25,876 nucleotides of DNA from Prevotella sp. UBA3675 (lineage in GTDB: Bacteria; Bacteroidota; Bacteroidia; Bacteroidales; Bacteroidaceae): positions 1-25,876 of the forward strand of contig DFJI01000002.1 of assembly GCA_002372235.1 (NCBI GenBank). Reading direction: 5' to 3'. Shown piece after piece: positions 7,659 to 16,992 of this stretch (within the stretch, counting starts at the first letter, position 1; the number at the start of each line of letters is the position of its first letter). The notes below the pieces were generated by a model. That model was given only the letters and a program-made list of their open reading frames with translations. It was not told the DNA's origin and did not search any database. Made by a program: the position numbers and the translations under genes.

Positions 7659-8696
7659 CTATTTCAGCAAGTGGCTGAAGGCGTGGATGGCTTGCTCTGC
7701 TATCTGCGTAGCCTCCTTGATGGAGCAGTTGAGCCGTCCGCCCGAGGCATTGAGGTGTCCGCCGCCGTTGAAGAAGCGTGCTGCCATCTCGTTGCAGGGG
7801 AACTGATCGACCGAGCGCAGGCTGACCCACACCAGGTTGTCGTGCTCCGTGTCTTCACGGAGTGAGATGCTCAGCTTGTGGCCTTTGATTTGGAGCGGCA
7901 TGTTCACGAGTCCCTCGGCATCGCCTTTCATGAAGTGGAACCGCTTCAGGTCGCTGCGCGTCAGTGTGAAGTAGGAGGCATGGTTTGCGGCATCGACCAC
8001 CAGTTTCTCGAGCATGACGTAGCCCATCAGGCGCAGGCGGTTCTCCGAAAAGTTGTGATATACGTTGCGGTAGATCTTGTCCTTATTGATGTGCTTGGTG
8101 AGCAGTTGGCTGATGATGAAATAGACGTCGCAGTCATCCGAGTTATAAGTGAACGCGCCCGTATCGGTCATCATGCCGCAGTAGATGGGGACGGCGAAGT
8201 GCTTCGTCTGCTGTTCGAAGCACCCCAGTTGCCATGTGAGCCTGAACACCAGTTCGCAGGTGGATGAGGCATTGGGGCGCGAAAGTGTGATGGCCGTGGG
8301 AATGTCGGGATTCAGGTGATGGTCGATGAGCACTTTCTTTGCAGGCGACTGTTCGAACGCCTGCTTCATGTCGTCGAGACGTGAGCTGGAATTGAAGTCG
8401 AGACAGAAGATGAGGTCGGCATGCTGCAGTGTCCAGTCGCAGCCCTCGCGGTGCTTGTCGTAGCGAATGATTTTCTCGCTGTTGGGCAACCATTGCAGGA
8501 AGTCGGGGTACTGGTCGGGCACAATGATCTGAGCTTTCTTTCCAAAGCTCGTGTTCAGCACCTCGGCCCATCCTAAGCAGGAGCCGAGGGCATCGCCGTC
8601 AGGATTCTGGTGGCACACGCAAATAATCGTTTCGCTCTCATGAATCAGCGACCTCAGTAGCTCGCATTGTTCTTGTGTAAGAATATCTTTCAGCAT
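7659..8696 (-). CDS. DHH-family phosphoesterase, NrnA-like (oligoribonuclease / pAp phosphatase)
   Basis: The protein has 345 residues with the DHH-DHHA1 architecture of NrnA, which degrades short oligoribonucleotides and dephosphorylates 3'-phosphoadenosine 5'-phosphate. Metal-binding motifs appear in order: HQNPDGDALGS (His29, Asp33, Asp35), FCLDFN (Asp100), LIDHHLNPD (Asp125-His126-His127) and GMMTDTGAF. The C-terminal DHHA1 substrate motif is NGGGHLNASGG. I chose ATG 8696 (MLKDILTQEQ); an extension to 8735 would run through the promoter boxes and encodes hydrophobic residues not typical of the family. Activity is inferred from family membership. Confidence 0.88.
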   Translation of the reverse strand: MLKDILTQEQCELLRSLIHESETIICVCHQNPDGDALGSCLGWAEVLNTSFGKKAQIIVPDQYPDFLQWLPNSEKIIRYDKHREGCDWTLQHADLIFCLDFNSSSRLDDMKQAFEQSPAKKVLIDHHLNPDIPTAITLSRPNASSTCELVFRLTWQLGCFEQQTKHFAVPIYCGMMTDTGAFTYNSDDCDVYFIISQLLTKHINKDKIYRNVYHNFSENRLRLMGYVMLEKLVVDAANHASYFTLTRSDLKRFHFMKGDAEGLVNMPLQIKGHKLSISLREDTEHDNLVWVSLRSVDQFPCNEMAARFFNGGGHLNASGGRLNCSIKEATQIAEQAIHAFSHLLK

Positions 8697-8704
8697 AATG
8701 GCTG

Positions 8705-8738
8705 CAAAGGTAAGAAAATAAATTGGAATATGCACAAA
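8705..8738 (-). promoter_or_regulatory. Promoter of the DHH phosphoesterase gene, near-leaderless
   Basis: On the minus strand TTTG (8738-8735), 22 bp, then TACCTTTG (8712-8705) resembles the Bacteroidetes promoter with a slightly long spacer. Only 8 bases separate the -7 box from the ATG at 8696, so the mRNA would have almost no 5' leader. Confidence 0.6.
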
Positions 8739-8739
8739 T

Positions 8740-8770
8740 TTTGCCCGTCTCTTTGAGGGAGGCGGGCAAA
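8740..8770 (-). terminator. Hairpin downstream of the sugar nucleotidyltransferase gene
   Basis: TTTGCCCG (8740-8747) pairs perfectly with CGGGCAAA (8763-8770), and inner GTCTC/GAGG-type pairs extend the stem. It lies 33 bases after the stop of the leftward gene. In that direction the stem is followed by AATTTG rather than a long T-tract, so termination is probable but not textbook. It abuts the -33 box of the next gene. Confidence 0.55.
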
Positions 8771-8803
8771 GATGGGATAGGGTGGTCAGAATGGTCCCGA
8801 CCC

Positions 8804-9745
8804 TTAGAACAGCTTGTTGGGATAGATGCCCTCGTCAACGAGCTTCTTGATGCGCTCCACGGTGGCCTCACGGTCGGCAGCGTAGGTCACGCCGAACCAC
8901 TTAGAGGTGGTGTCGAGCACCTCAACGGTAGAGGTACCTTCGTTGATGAGCTTGTTCACCATCAGGGGAATGAAGAACTCGGCCTTCAGGTTCTCCATGT
9001 TCTTCGGATCGCTCAGGAACTCCTTGAAGTAAGCCTCAGAGTGCTCGAAGTAGTCGGGCGTGAAGCCCCACATGTTCATGGATACAGGCACGTTCTCCTC
9101 CAGTGGCTGCCACTTGCCCTGCTCGTCTTTGTAGCGGATGGCCTCGCCCTCAGCACCTGCATTCGAGCCGTCGGCAGCACAACGCACAATCTCAGTGCGC
9201 TCAACAACGTCGGTGAGGTGACGCTTTTCATTGAAAGCACACACACCACGAGCCACGGTTCCGTTCTCGCTCAAGGTGTTGCTAACGCGGAAGCCCACCA
9301 TGGCATATTCGTTCTTTGAGTCTTCCTTCAGGCCGGAGAGAAACTTGCCAATCTGCATGAAAGCGTCGCGTCCGTAGAAGTCGTCGCAGTTGATGACGCA
9401 GAACGGTTCTTTGATGACATCCTTACCCATGAGCACGGCGTGGTTGGTTCCCCAAGGCTTCACGCGGCCTTCGGGCACCTTAAAGCCTTCGGGCAGTGCG
9501 TCGAGGGCCTGGAAGCAGAGCTCGCAGGGCACCTGGCCTTGATATTTGGAGAGAATCTGTGTGCGGAACTGCTCCTCGAAGTCCTTGCGGATGACCCATA
9601 CGATTTTTCCGAATCCGGCCTGAATGGCATCGTAGATGCTATAGTCCATGATCGTTTCACCGTTGGGGCCCAGACCGTCGAGCTGCTTGAGTCCACCATA
9701 GCGGCTGCCCATGCCGGCAGCGAGAAGGAATAGTGTAGGTTTCAT
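8804..9745 (-). CDS. Sugar-phosphate nucleotidyltransferase family protein
   Basis: This is a 313-residue GT-A-fold nucleotidyltransferase. The N-terminal nucleotide-binding signature is LFLLAAGMGSRYGGLKQLDG, followed by GPNGETIMDYSI. A metal-binding acidic motif follows (CVINCDDFYGRDAF), and the C-terminal half has SMNMWGFTPDYFEHSE and KWFGVTYAADRE. Such enzymes make NDP-sugars from NTP and sugar-1-phosphate; the sugar and nucleotide cannot be assigned here. The KWFGVT-type motif and length suggest the Bacteroidales single-domain NTP_transferase group rather than RfbA or GalU. It appears monocistronic, with its own -7 box and a downstream hairpin. Confidence 0.85.
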   Translation of the reverse strand: MKPTLFLLAAGMGSRYGGLKQLDGLGPNGETIMDYSIYDAIQAGFGKIVWVIRKDFEEQFRTQILSKYQGQVPCELCFQALDALPEGFKVPEGRVKPWGTNHAVLMGKDVIKEPFCVINCDDFYGRDAFMQIGKFLSGLKEDSKNEYAMVGFRVSNTLSENGTVARGVCAFNEKRHLTDVVERTEIVRCAADGSNAGAEGEAIRYKDEQGKWQPLEENVPVSMNMWGFTPDYFEHSEAYFKEFLSDPKNMENLKAEFFIPLMVNKLINEGTSTVEVLDTTSKWFGVTYAADREATVERIKKLVDEGIYPNKLF

Positions 9746-9786
9746 TGTTTAATGTCTTTTAAAGTTATAAAGTTAATTAGTACGTG

Positions 9787-9794
9787 CAAAAATA
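9787..9794 (-). promoter_or_regulatory. -7 box for the nucleotidyltransferase gene
   Basis: On the minus strand TATTTTTG fits TAnnTTTG, 41 bases before the ATG at 9745. The -33 element is not clear. Confidence 0.5.
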
Positions 9795-9851
9795 GCAAAA
9801 AAAGCGAAGAGTGGAGCGTGATGGGCAAAGAATTTGCAAAAATTAATAGTT

Positions 9852-12287
9852 TTAGAACGGATAACCGATGGCGATGTGCAGTGTGTGCATGTCGGCGAAC
9901 TTCTCGATGTTGAAGTAGCCCGACTTGGCTGTCTTGTAAGGCACGTGCAGACCGAAGCCCCAGTCCACGCGCAGCACCAGGAATTCCAGGTCGTAGCGCA
10001 GGCCTATGCCCGTGCCGGTTGCCAGCTGTTGGGGAAATCTGGAGAAACTGAAGTTTAATTCGTCAACCGTATCATTGTAGCTCAGTAAGGCAGCACGGTC
10101 TTCCTCGTTCATGTCGGGGGTGGGGGAGATGGTGTAGTCGCGTGTTGTCCACACGTTGCCGGCATCGAAGAAGAGGGCACCGTGCAGGTTGCCAAACAGC
10201 CGGTAGCGCAGTTCCAGGTTGACCAGTAGCTTCATGTTGCCGTGTTGGTGCAGGTAGGAATACTGCTGATTTTCAAGTTTGGGGAACGAGCCTGGTCCTA
10301 TGCTGCGTGCAGGGAAGGCTCTCACGCTGTTGGCACCACCTATGTAGAAGCCTTCGGTGAAGGGATAGTCAGACGAATTGCCGAAGGTCCAGAGGTAGCC
10401 GAAGTTGCCGTGAACCACTAATTTGCCGTTGCCTAATACCGGCCACGTCTTGGTGTAGTCGGTCTCCATCTTCAGGAACTGCGAGTATTGGGTTCTGAAG
10501 AGCTTCTTGCCTTTCTCGTTCCAGCTGCGGCCTGTTGCCATATAGATAAGCGATGTGATGTTGCCCGATTCCTGGAGGGTGGTCTCCCATTTGAAGGGAC
10601 ATGCTTCATCTTTCCTGCTCACGTAGGTGTAGGTGTATTGCATCTTGGGAATCAGGTAGTCGTCCATTGTAGTCAGCAGATAGGGGTGTTCCACCAGAAT
10701 GTTCATGAATTGCTCCGTGAAGCTGCTCTTGTACTGATACTTCAAGGTGAGCGGTATGAACTGATGCTTGTTCTGTTCGGTGTTCTGCCAGTTGTATCCC
10801 CATTCGGCTGAGAGAATGTTCATTCTGTAGTAATTGGGGCGCATGATGATGTCGTAGGAGAACTTTGCTTTCGTCCAGGGCGTGGCATAGTAGGGGGCGC
10901 GTCGCTTGATTCTTCCGTCTCTGAGCCTTCTCACCAGCCGGTTGTTCACGAACGGGGCTATGATGCGTGGAAATTCGACGGAGGCATCGGCACCGAAGGC
11001 GTATGAGTTGGCATGGTTGCCGTTGGTCTGCCACTCATACGAGCCGTGCAGGTTGATGTCGAGCTTCTCGCCTCCGCGAAACGCATTTCGGCGTGTGACG
11101 CCTATTTTCAGCTCGGGGCCCATGCGCCCGATGGTTCGGTTCTTCAGGTTGCCTTCTATGTAGAAGTCATAGGGCTTGTCGAACGTGCAGGTGAGTGTCA
11201 TGTCGAGCGTGTCGGTGCCGGCCCGTGGGGTGAACTGGAAGTCGGTCGAGGAGTACAGTCCGACGGAGTTGATGTTCTGTGCCGAGGCCATGTGCTTGTC
11301 GTAGCTGTAGAGCTCGCGTGGGCGCAGCTTCAGGTCGCGCAGGATGACACCTGTCCGTATGGGTGAGCGCTTGCCGCTGTAATAGACGGTGAGGTATTTC
11401 CGTCCTATACTGTCGGTAGGCTGGTCGCCGGCAGTGCGCCGCATCCTGATGTTCATCTTGCCGATGTACCATTTCTTCAGCGCGTTCTCGGGCAGCGAGT
11501 CGGCCATCTGCAGGCGTAGCAGTGCCTTGTTCGGAATCTCGAACGTGTCGGCCAGATAGGAGGCATAGCTGTTATTATAAAAGTAGTAGCCGTTGTTGCG
11601 GAACAGCTGTGTGAGGCGAGTGCGCTCGGCATCCATCTTCGACACGGAGAAGGGCGCGTTCTTCTCTATGTAGGATTCGGCCTGTGTGGAGTCTATGAGG
11701 TGCTTCATGGGGGCGGGGAATCCGTTGTAGCTCATGCTGTCGATGAGGAAGAGCGTGTCGGGGCGCACCGAGTAGGCCACCTTGGCCTCTTTCGGATTCT
11801 TCAGCGTCAGCACCTCGTAGTTCACGTCGCCGTGTAGATAGCCATTGTTGCGCAGCACCGTCTTGGCCACCGATGCCCGCAGGGCCGGGTTCACGGTGCT
11901 CATGAGCACGGGCGGCTTGCCGAAGGTCTTGCTCAGCCATTGCTTGAACTTGCTCTTCGAGCCGTTGCAGGAATTATAGATCCAGAGGCTGATGGGAAAG
12001 GGAGTGCGATAGTAGGGCGAGCCGAACACAGCGCCGTTGGGTGCCGTGGCCAGTGCCGCTTCCAGTTCGGCTTGCGTGGAGGCGAGATGCTCTTCGTAGA
12101 GGGTGGAGTCGGCGTGCTCGTATTTTATCTTTTTCAGCCCGGCAAACAGTTGGTCGTCCTCGGGTATGTTTGTGGTTGAGCAGGATGCAAGGAGCCATAG
12201 CAGGAGTGAGCACAGCGCAAGTTCTTGCATGCGTGCCGCCTTCCTGTCCTGGCCGTTCTGTTTGCTGTATGAGAGGATGGTCTTCAT
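9852..12287 (-). CDS. tamL: TamL: lipoprotein-type TamA/BamA-family outer-membrane protein
   Basis: This 811-residue Omp85-superfamily protein is predicted to sit in the outer membrane and act with TamB in envelope assembly or lipid transport. Unlike proteobacterial TamA, it has a lipobox (LLWLLASC, Cys36), the hallmark of the Bacteroidetes TamL type. POTRA-like segments cover roughly residues 110-340. The C-terminal half is the barrel, with the conserved loop-6 region as IGGANSVRAFPARSIGPG and FFDAGNVW, ending in HTLHIAIGYPF with a terminal aromatic. ATG 12287 overlaps the TamB stop by 4 bp, supporting coupling, but it gives a 28-residue basic leader before the hydrophobic core. ATG 12230 (MQELALCSLL) would give a normal lipoprotein signal with Cys17 and is a real alternative. 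Confidence 0.88.
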   Translation of the reverse strand: MKTILSYSKQNGQDRKAARMQELALCSLLLWLLASCSTTNIPEDDQLFAGLKKIKYEHADSTLYEEHLASTQAELEAALATAPNGAVFGSPYYRTPFPISLWIYNSCNGSKSKFKQWLSKTFGKPPVLMSTVNPALRASVAKTVLRNNGYLHGDVNYEVLTLKNPKEAKVAYSVRPDTLFLIDSMSYNGFPAPMKHLIDSTQAESYIEKNAPFSVSKMDAERTRLTQLFRNNGYYFYNNSYASYLADTFEIPNKALLRLQMADSLPENALKKWYIGKMNIRMRRTAGDQPTDSIGRKYLTVYYSGKRSPIRTGVILRDLKLRPRELYSYDKHMASAQNINSVGLYSSTDFQFTPRAGTDTLDMTLTCTFDKPYDFYIEGNLKNRTIGRMGPELKIGVTRRNAFRGGEKLDINLHGSYEWQTNGNHANSYAFGADASVEFPRIIAPFVNNRLVRRLRDGRIKRRAPYYATPWTKAKFSYDIIMRPNYYRMNILSAEWGYNWQNTEQNKHQFIPLTLKYQYKSSFTEQFMNILVEHPYLLTTMDDYLIPKMQYTYTYVSRKDEACPFKWETTLQESGNITSLIYMATGRSWNEKGKKLFRTQYSQFLKMETDYTKTWPVLGNGKLVVHGNFGYLWTFGNSSDYPFTEGFYIGGANSVRAFPARSIGPGSFPKLENQQYSYLHQHGNMKLLVNLELRYRLFGNLHGALFFDAGNVWTTRDYTISPTPDMNEEDRAALLSYNDTVDELNFSFSRFPQQLATGTGIGLRYDLEFLVLRVDWGFGLHVPYKTAKSGYFNIEKFADMHTLHIAIGYPF

Positions 12288-15200
12288 TTCTTTCTTGTTG
12301 TTCTGACTGTATCGGTCTTCGTGGTGTTGGCTCTTGTCGAGTCTTTTCGCGTAGTGCTCCAGGCACCGTTGCGCATGCCTTGGTTCTGGCTGCTCTGGCT
12401 GCTCTGACTGTCTTTTCCCCAGATGCGGAAGATGTCTTTCAGCGTGTTCAGCTTGCGCTTGTAGATGTAGCCTGCGCCGTATTCTCCCGTGTAGCCCTCC
12501 AGCCAGTCATAGACGTTCTGGTTGTAGAACAGCTTGAGATACTGGTTCGAGGTGGGCGTCAGCCTGTATTCCATTGACACGTTGTCGAAGAAGGTCTGGT
12601 CCTTGGCCTGCACCTCCGCGCCGGTCGATACCTTTCCGCCAATCTGCACTTTCAGTCGGTTGTTCCAGAAGCGCTTGGCAAACTTGAAGGAGTAGTCGGT
12701 CTGCATTTGGCCGGAGGCATTGGTGTTGTTGTCGAGTCCGAAGCTGAGGTCAACCGTCTTCAGTGCGCTGCCGGTGATGCTGTTGATCTCGTTCTGCAGG
12801 AACGTGTTGAGGGCGTTGTTCATGGAGAAGTTGCGCGTGTTGCCGTCGCTCAGGTACATGCCCGTGGTGAGCATGGTGACGGCCAGCTTGCCTCGCTGCT
12901 CGGCGGTCATGGAGTTCAGCTCCGACGAAACGCTCACGTCCTCGGGTGCTGAGATGATGAATTCCAGTCCCATGTCGTTCAGCGACTTGGTGATGACCAC
13001 GCCGCAGTCGAAGGCCACGCTTCGGGTCTGTCCCTCGTTCGTCACGCTGGTCTTGGTGTGCTCGGTGGCCGTGATGTTCAGTCGGGGGTTGGTCATGTCG
13101 CCCGTGAACTCTACGTAGCTGCCGTCCTGAATGTTGAACGTCTTGAGCGGAATGACTGGGAGCGAGTATCTCATGGTGCCGCTGTTCAGCGTGTAGCGCC
13201 CCATGAGGTGCATGCCGTCGTTGTCGAGCTTCAGGTTCAGCGTGCCGCCTCCTAAGAGGTCAACGTAGTTGGACTGTTGGGCGTTTAGTCCGCACAGGAT
13301 GTGGGTGCCATCGTCTATGTTGATGGTCATGTCGGCTGTGAAGCCGTCGGGCTTCGGCCTGTCTATCACCATCTGTGTAGAGTCGGTGAAGTCGGTGAAC
13401 TTCACCAGCTCGTCCATTCGGTTGTCGGATGACAGCGGCGAGTCGAGCAGCAGGTAGGTCAGGTCGGTGGTGCTGAGCACGTCGATCGTGCCGCGCATGC
13501 GCAGCCTGTCGAGCGGTCCGCCCATGAAGGCCCTCAGGTTCACGAACGCCTTGCCGTAGGCTATCGACTCCTTGGCCTGCTTGGCATTGATGAGCTGGAA
13601 GTCTTGTGCCCTCATGCGTATGCTCATGGTGATGTTGTCGGTGTCGTGGAAGTCGATGTTGCCCATGATGTTGAGCGGGTTGTTGTTATAGGCATACATC
13701 GTGAAGTTCTCCAGCAGCAGCTTCGAATCGACCACGCGCACGGGGTCGTTGTCGAACCGCAGTCTCACGCCGTAGGGAATACTGATGAGATAGGCTGAGT
13801 CCAGGAACAGCTCGCCGTTCACCTGAGGCTTCGAGGTGGAGCCTTTCACCGAGAGTTCGCCTTCGGCAAAGCCCTCTAAGCCCACCAGCTGGTTGGTCAC
13901 GAAACCGTTCACGATGTTCATCGGCGTGTGCTGTAGCGAGAGTGTGGCATCCATATAGCCCTCGCCTGCATTCTGGTAGCTGCCGGTGAGGTCCATCACC
14001 TCCTTGCCCTCCAGCATCATCACGGCCTGCACGGCATGGGTGTCGTCCTCGCGCTGCATATACACCAGTTCGGTGCTCACGTTGCCGATGGGGCTTGTCT
14101 CGTAGGTCATCTTGGCCACGTGCATGTCGCTGGCCACCGAAATCTTCTGCTCCTGATTCATCATGAGGTGGAAGTCGCCGTCCAGGATGCCGGTGATGTG
14201 GGGCGTGTAGGGAATGACCGAGGTGAGCTTGTCCAGGTCGAACCGGTTCAGGCTCACGGTGAGGTCCTGCAATAGGGTGGAGTCCTGATTCTCTGAGTAT
14301 ATCTTCACGCCCGTTCCGTCGTCGGCCAGCAGTTCCACGTCGGCTTTCAGCTTCATGTCGCGCCCTAAGTGCAGGAAGTTCTCCTTGTTCAGCGTGAACT
14401 CCCGGTAGCCCAGCGTGGGGCGCTCGGGCAGCAGCTTCACGCTCATGCCGTCCTGCTCCATCGAGGCCGACGCGCCGATGCGCAGTCCGAGCTCGTTGCG
14501 GGCATCGTAGAAGCGCAGTCCCACCACGGCACCGCGCTTGTGCAGGTGTCCGTCGAGCAGGGCGTTGAACACGAACTGCGGATTGCGCCGATTGTTGGTC
14601 ACCTGTCCCTGATAGGTCAGTCCGTGCTCGGAGTCGCGCAGGTGCAGCCTGACGGTGTCAATTCGCGTAGAGTCGATGTTGAGCGAGTAGATGTGTATGT
14701 CGCCGTTGATGCCCTTCTCGGCTGAGGTGCTGAGGTCGGCCTGCATGTCCTTGAAGTAGATGCCCACCGACGACTGCATGAGCCTCACGATGGGGTTCTG
14801 TCGTCCGCTCTTGATGTAGAGCTTGGCCGTGGGCCACATGGCCTTGATGACCGTCTGGTTCAGCATGCGCTGGTGCAGCTGCTCCATGAGCGTGTCGGTC
14901 AGGAGGCTGAACCTGTCGAGGAGCGGTTCGTAGCCGCCGCTGGCATCGGCCTTGATCACCATGTCGCCGCTCTGCACGCGCAGCAGCGTGGTGTCGGGCT
15001 GCGTGCGGATGGTGAGGCCCACGTCGTCGGGGCGGAACGTGTTGACGGAGTCCTGTATGTAGATGTCGCCGATGAGGCCCGACACCTTGTACCTGTCGTC
15101 TAAGTTGCTCTGGAAGTCGATGTGTCCGCACATGCCCACCCGCAACTGCTTGTCCACCAGCTGCATGGCATAGAGGTCCAGCTTCTGCACGTCGGTGCTC

Positions 15201-16960
15201 AGCGTGGCGGCTATGTCCTTGGTGCTGAGCAGCGCATCGGCGCTAATCGAGCCGCGTAGCAGCTCGTTGTCGCCTCTGACGGAGGCCAGTGCGTGTCCGT
15301 TCTTGAGCTGGGCAGCGGCTGTGAGGCTGTCAACAGACAGCGAGCCGTAGCGCAGGTGGTGAACGTCAACATGGGCATCCATCTGGCTCGACCGCTTGAA
15401 GAAGTCGGTGCCGCGCCCCTCAGCCTTGGCCGTGAGGCTCAGTTCGCTCAGGTTGAGTGCCGGGACGAAGTGGCGCACGTTCATGTTCTGCATCTGCACG
15501 TCGGCCTGATAGGTCATGGCGCTTTGTGTCGTGATCCAGCCCTTTGCCTTGACCGTGCCGCCAGCCTCGCGTGCCGTCAGGTTGACGGCGTAGCGCGGTC
15601 CGTCGGCACTGGCCGTGCCGCTCAGTCTGATGCCGTGCGGAATGCTGATGCCCTGCATGGCCTGTGGGCCGGCAAGGGCGGTGGCAAAATTCAGGTTGTA
15701 GGTCTCGGCCTCCACGTCGAGCCGGGCCAGCAGCTTGTTCAGGTCGTTCAGCTTCGCGGCATTGCCGTGACCCTTCAGGTGGAAAGCCGTGGGCAATGTC
15801 AGTTCCAGCTCGTTCACATAGGCTTGCTCCATGTTGCCGTACAGGTTGCCCCTGACGGATAGCGGCCATTCGGGCCATTGCTTGCAGAACGAGGCCGGCA
15901 TGTCGGCAAGGAAGACCATCAGGTCGTTCTTGCCTATTGCGGCATCGAGGTCCAGTGCCAGCTGGCCGGGTCGTATGGAGTCGAGCGCATTGAAGTCGTA
16001 TTCTCCTCGCGCGCGTATATTAGATATAGGTGTAGAGAGGAGCACCTGCGGCAGTCGTATGCCGGCGGAGTCCATTCGGAAGGTGCCCTCCAGCCGCGTC
16101 ACCTCCAGTCCGCAGCGCTCGCGCAGGACCGCCTCGCTGACGGTTAGCGACAGGTTGGGCGAACAGAAGCTGAAGTCGTCGATGCCCAGGCGGATGCCCG
16201 AGGCCGACAGGTGGCTATAGTCCAGCCCGTTCTCCTTCAGCGGCTCGAAAGGCAGGTCGTAGCTGGCCGAACTCCCAGTCAGGCGTAGTGACTCCACTTT
16301 GTAGAGGCTGTGCAGAAGGTCTATATAGCCGTTGGTGGCCTTTGCCCTCCCGATGGCGGCCTCAATCTTCATGGAGTCGCCCGGCATGTGGAGCAGCACG
16401 TGCGACTGGCTGATGCCCACGCTGTCAACGCGGATGAGCCAGGGCGCAGGCTCCGAGGTGGTGGTGTCGGCAGCAGCCGTGTCGCTCAGCAGTATGGTGA
16501 TGTCGGCATGGCTCAGATAGGCACCGTCCACGTCGATCACGCCTTCGCTCAGGTCGATGCTGCGCGAGCTGGCGGTGAGCAGACCCACCGTGCCCTTCAC
16601 CTGCACGTCCGAAATCAGGTCGAGCGTGTTGACCGTTGCGCCTTGCAGCTTCACCTCGTTCACCACGACCTTCTGTCTGAGGAGCGGCAGCAGGCGCACA
16701 TCGACCACGACGCATTCAACGTCGGCAATGAGGTCGCCCTGGCGCGACACCTTCACGCCTTCAACCGATAAGTCGAGCGGAAACGCAAGGCTCACATGGT
16801 CAACGGAGATGTGCATCCCCGTCCCGTCGGATGCAATCTCTGCCACCTTGTCAACGGCCCAGTTCTGCACAGGAGGCAGATAGAGCAGGGTAGCTATGAT
16901 GATGAACAACAGAATCGGACTGAGCAACGTGAGTCCTATCCATGTGAAAGCTTTCTTCAT
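12284..16960 (-). CDS. tamB: TamB-family translocation/assembly module protein (DUF490 C-terminal domain)
   Basis: This is a very large protein of 1558 residues. A single N-terminal membrane anchor (MKKAFTWIGLTLLSPILLF) is followed by the AsmA/TamB-typical LYLPPVQNWAVDKVAE. The bulk is repetitive beta structure, expected to form a hydrophobic groove across the periplasm. The C-terminal DUF490 region includes LPVIPLKTFNIQDGSYVEF, GDMTNPRLNITATEHTKT and GLEFIISAPEDVSV, with PEDVSVSSELNSMTAEQR. The last about 40 residues are a Ser/Thr/Gln/Lys-rich tail. ATG 16960 is chosen because the upstream in-frame extension is basic and non-homologous. The gene follows the pseudouridine synthase by 32 bp and overlaps the TamL start by 4 bp, forming one operon. 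Confidence 0.92.
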   Translation of the reverse strand: MKKAFTWIGLTLLSPILLFIIIATLLYLPPVQNWAVDKVAEIASDGTGMHISVDHVSLAFPLDLSVEGVKVSRQGDLIADVECVVVDVRLLPLLRQKVVVNEVKLQGATVNTLDLISDVQVKGTVGLLTASSRSIDLSEGVIDVDGAYLSHADITILLSDTAAADTTTSEPAPWLIRVDSVGISQSHVLLHMPGDSMKIEAAIGRAKATNGYIDLLHSLYKVESLRLTGSSASYDLPFEPLKENGLDYSHLSASGIRLGIDDFSFCSPNLSLTVSEAVLRERCGLEVTRLEGTFRMDSAGIRLPQVLLSTPISNIRARGEYDFNALDSIRPGQLALDLDAAIGKNDLMVFLADMPASFCKQWPEWPLSVRGNLYGNMEQAYVNELELTLPTAFHLKGHGNAAKLNDLNKLLARLDVEAETYNLNFATALAGPQAMQGISIPHGIRLSGTASADGPRYAVNLTAREAGGTVKAKGWITTQSAMTYQADVQMQNMNVRHFVPALNLSELSLTAKAEGRGTDFFKRSSQMDAHVDVHHLRYGSLSVDSLTAAAQLKNGHALASVRGDNELLRGSISADALLSTKDIAATLSTDVQKLDLYAMQLVDKQLRVGMCGHIDFQSNLDDRYKVSGLIGDIYIQDSVNTFRPDDVGLTIRTQPDTTLLRVQSGDMVIKADASGGYEPLLDRFSLLTDTLMEQLHQRMLNQTVIKAMWPTAKLYIKSGRQNPIVRLMQSSVGIYFKDMQADLSTSAEKGINGDIHIYSLNIDSTRIDTVRLHLRDSEHGLTYQGQVTNNRRNPQFVFNALLDGHLHKRGAVVGLRFYDARNELGLRIGASASMEQDGMSVKLLPERPTLGYREFTLNKENFLHLGRDMKLKADVELLADDGTGVKIYSENQDSTLLQDLTVSLNRFDLDKLTSVIPYTPHITGILDGDFHLMMNQEQKISVASDMHVAKMTYETSPIGNVSTELVYMQREDDTHAVQAVMMLEGKEVMDLTGSYQNAGEGYMDATLSLQHTPMNIVNGFVTNQLVGLEGFAEGELSVKGSTSKPQVNGELFLDSAYLISIPYGVRLRFDNDPVRVVDSKLLLENFTMYAYNNNPLNIMGNIDFHDTDNITMSIRMRAQDFQLINAKQAKESIAYGKAFVNLRAFMGGPLDRLRMRGTIDVLSTTDLTYLLLDSPLSSDNRMDELVKFTDFTDSTQMVIDRPKPDGFTADMTINIDDGTHILCGLNAQQSNYVDLLGGGTLNLKLDNDGMHLMGRYTLNSGTMRYSLPVIPLKTFNIQDGSYVEFTGDMTNPRLNITATEHTKTSVTNEGQTRSVAFDCGVVITKSLNDMGLEFIISAPEDVSVSSELNSMTAEQRGKLAVTMLTTGMYLSDGNTRNFSMNNALNTFLQNEINSITGSALKTVDLSFGLDNNTNASGQMQTDYSFKFAKRFWNNRLKVQIGGKVSTGAEVQAKDQTFFDNVSMEYRLTPTSNQYLKLFYNQNVYDWLEGYTGEYGAGYIYKRKLNTLKDIFRIWGKDSQSSQSSQNQGMRNGAWSTTRKDSTRANTTKTDTVRTTRKK

Positions 16961-16992
16961 GTTTCTCTTCTTTTTTCCTTTCCGGCTTGCCG

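Noticed and set aside
12707..16771. Several long plus-strand ORFs opposite tamB
   Set aside because: They mirror the codon pattern of the GC-rich minus-strand gene, are rich in His/Val/Ala/Gln typical of shadows, and show no family motifs.
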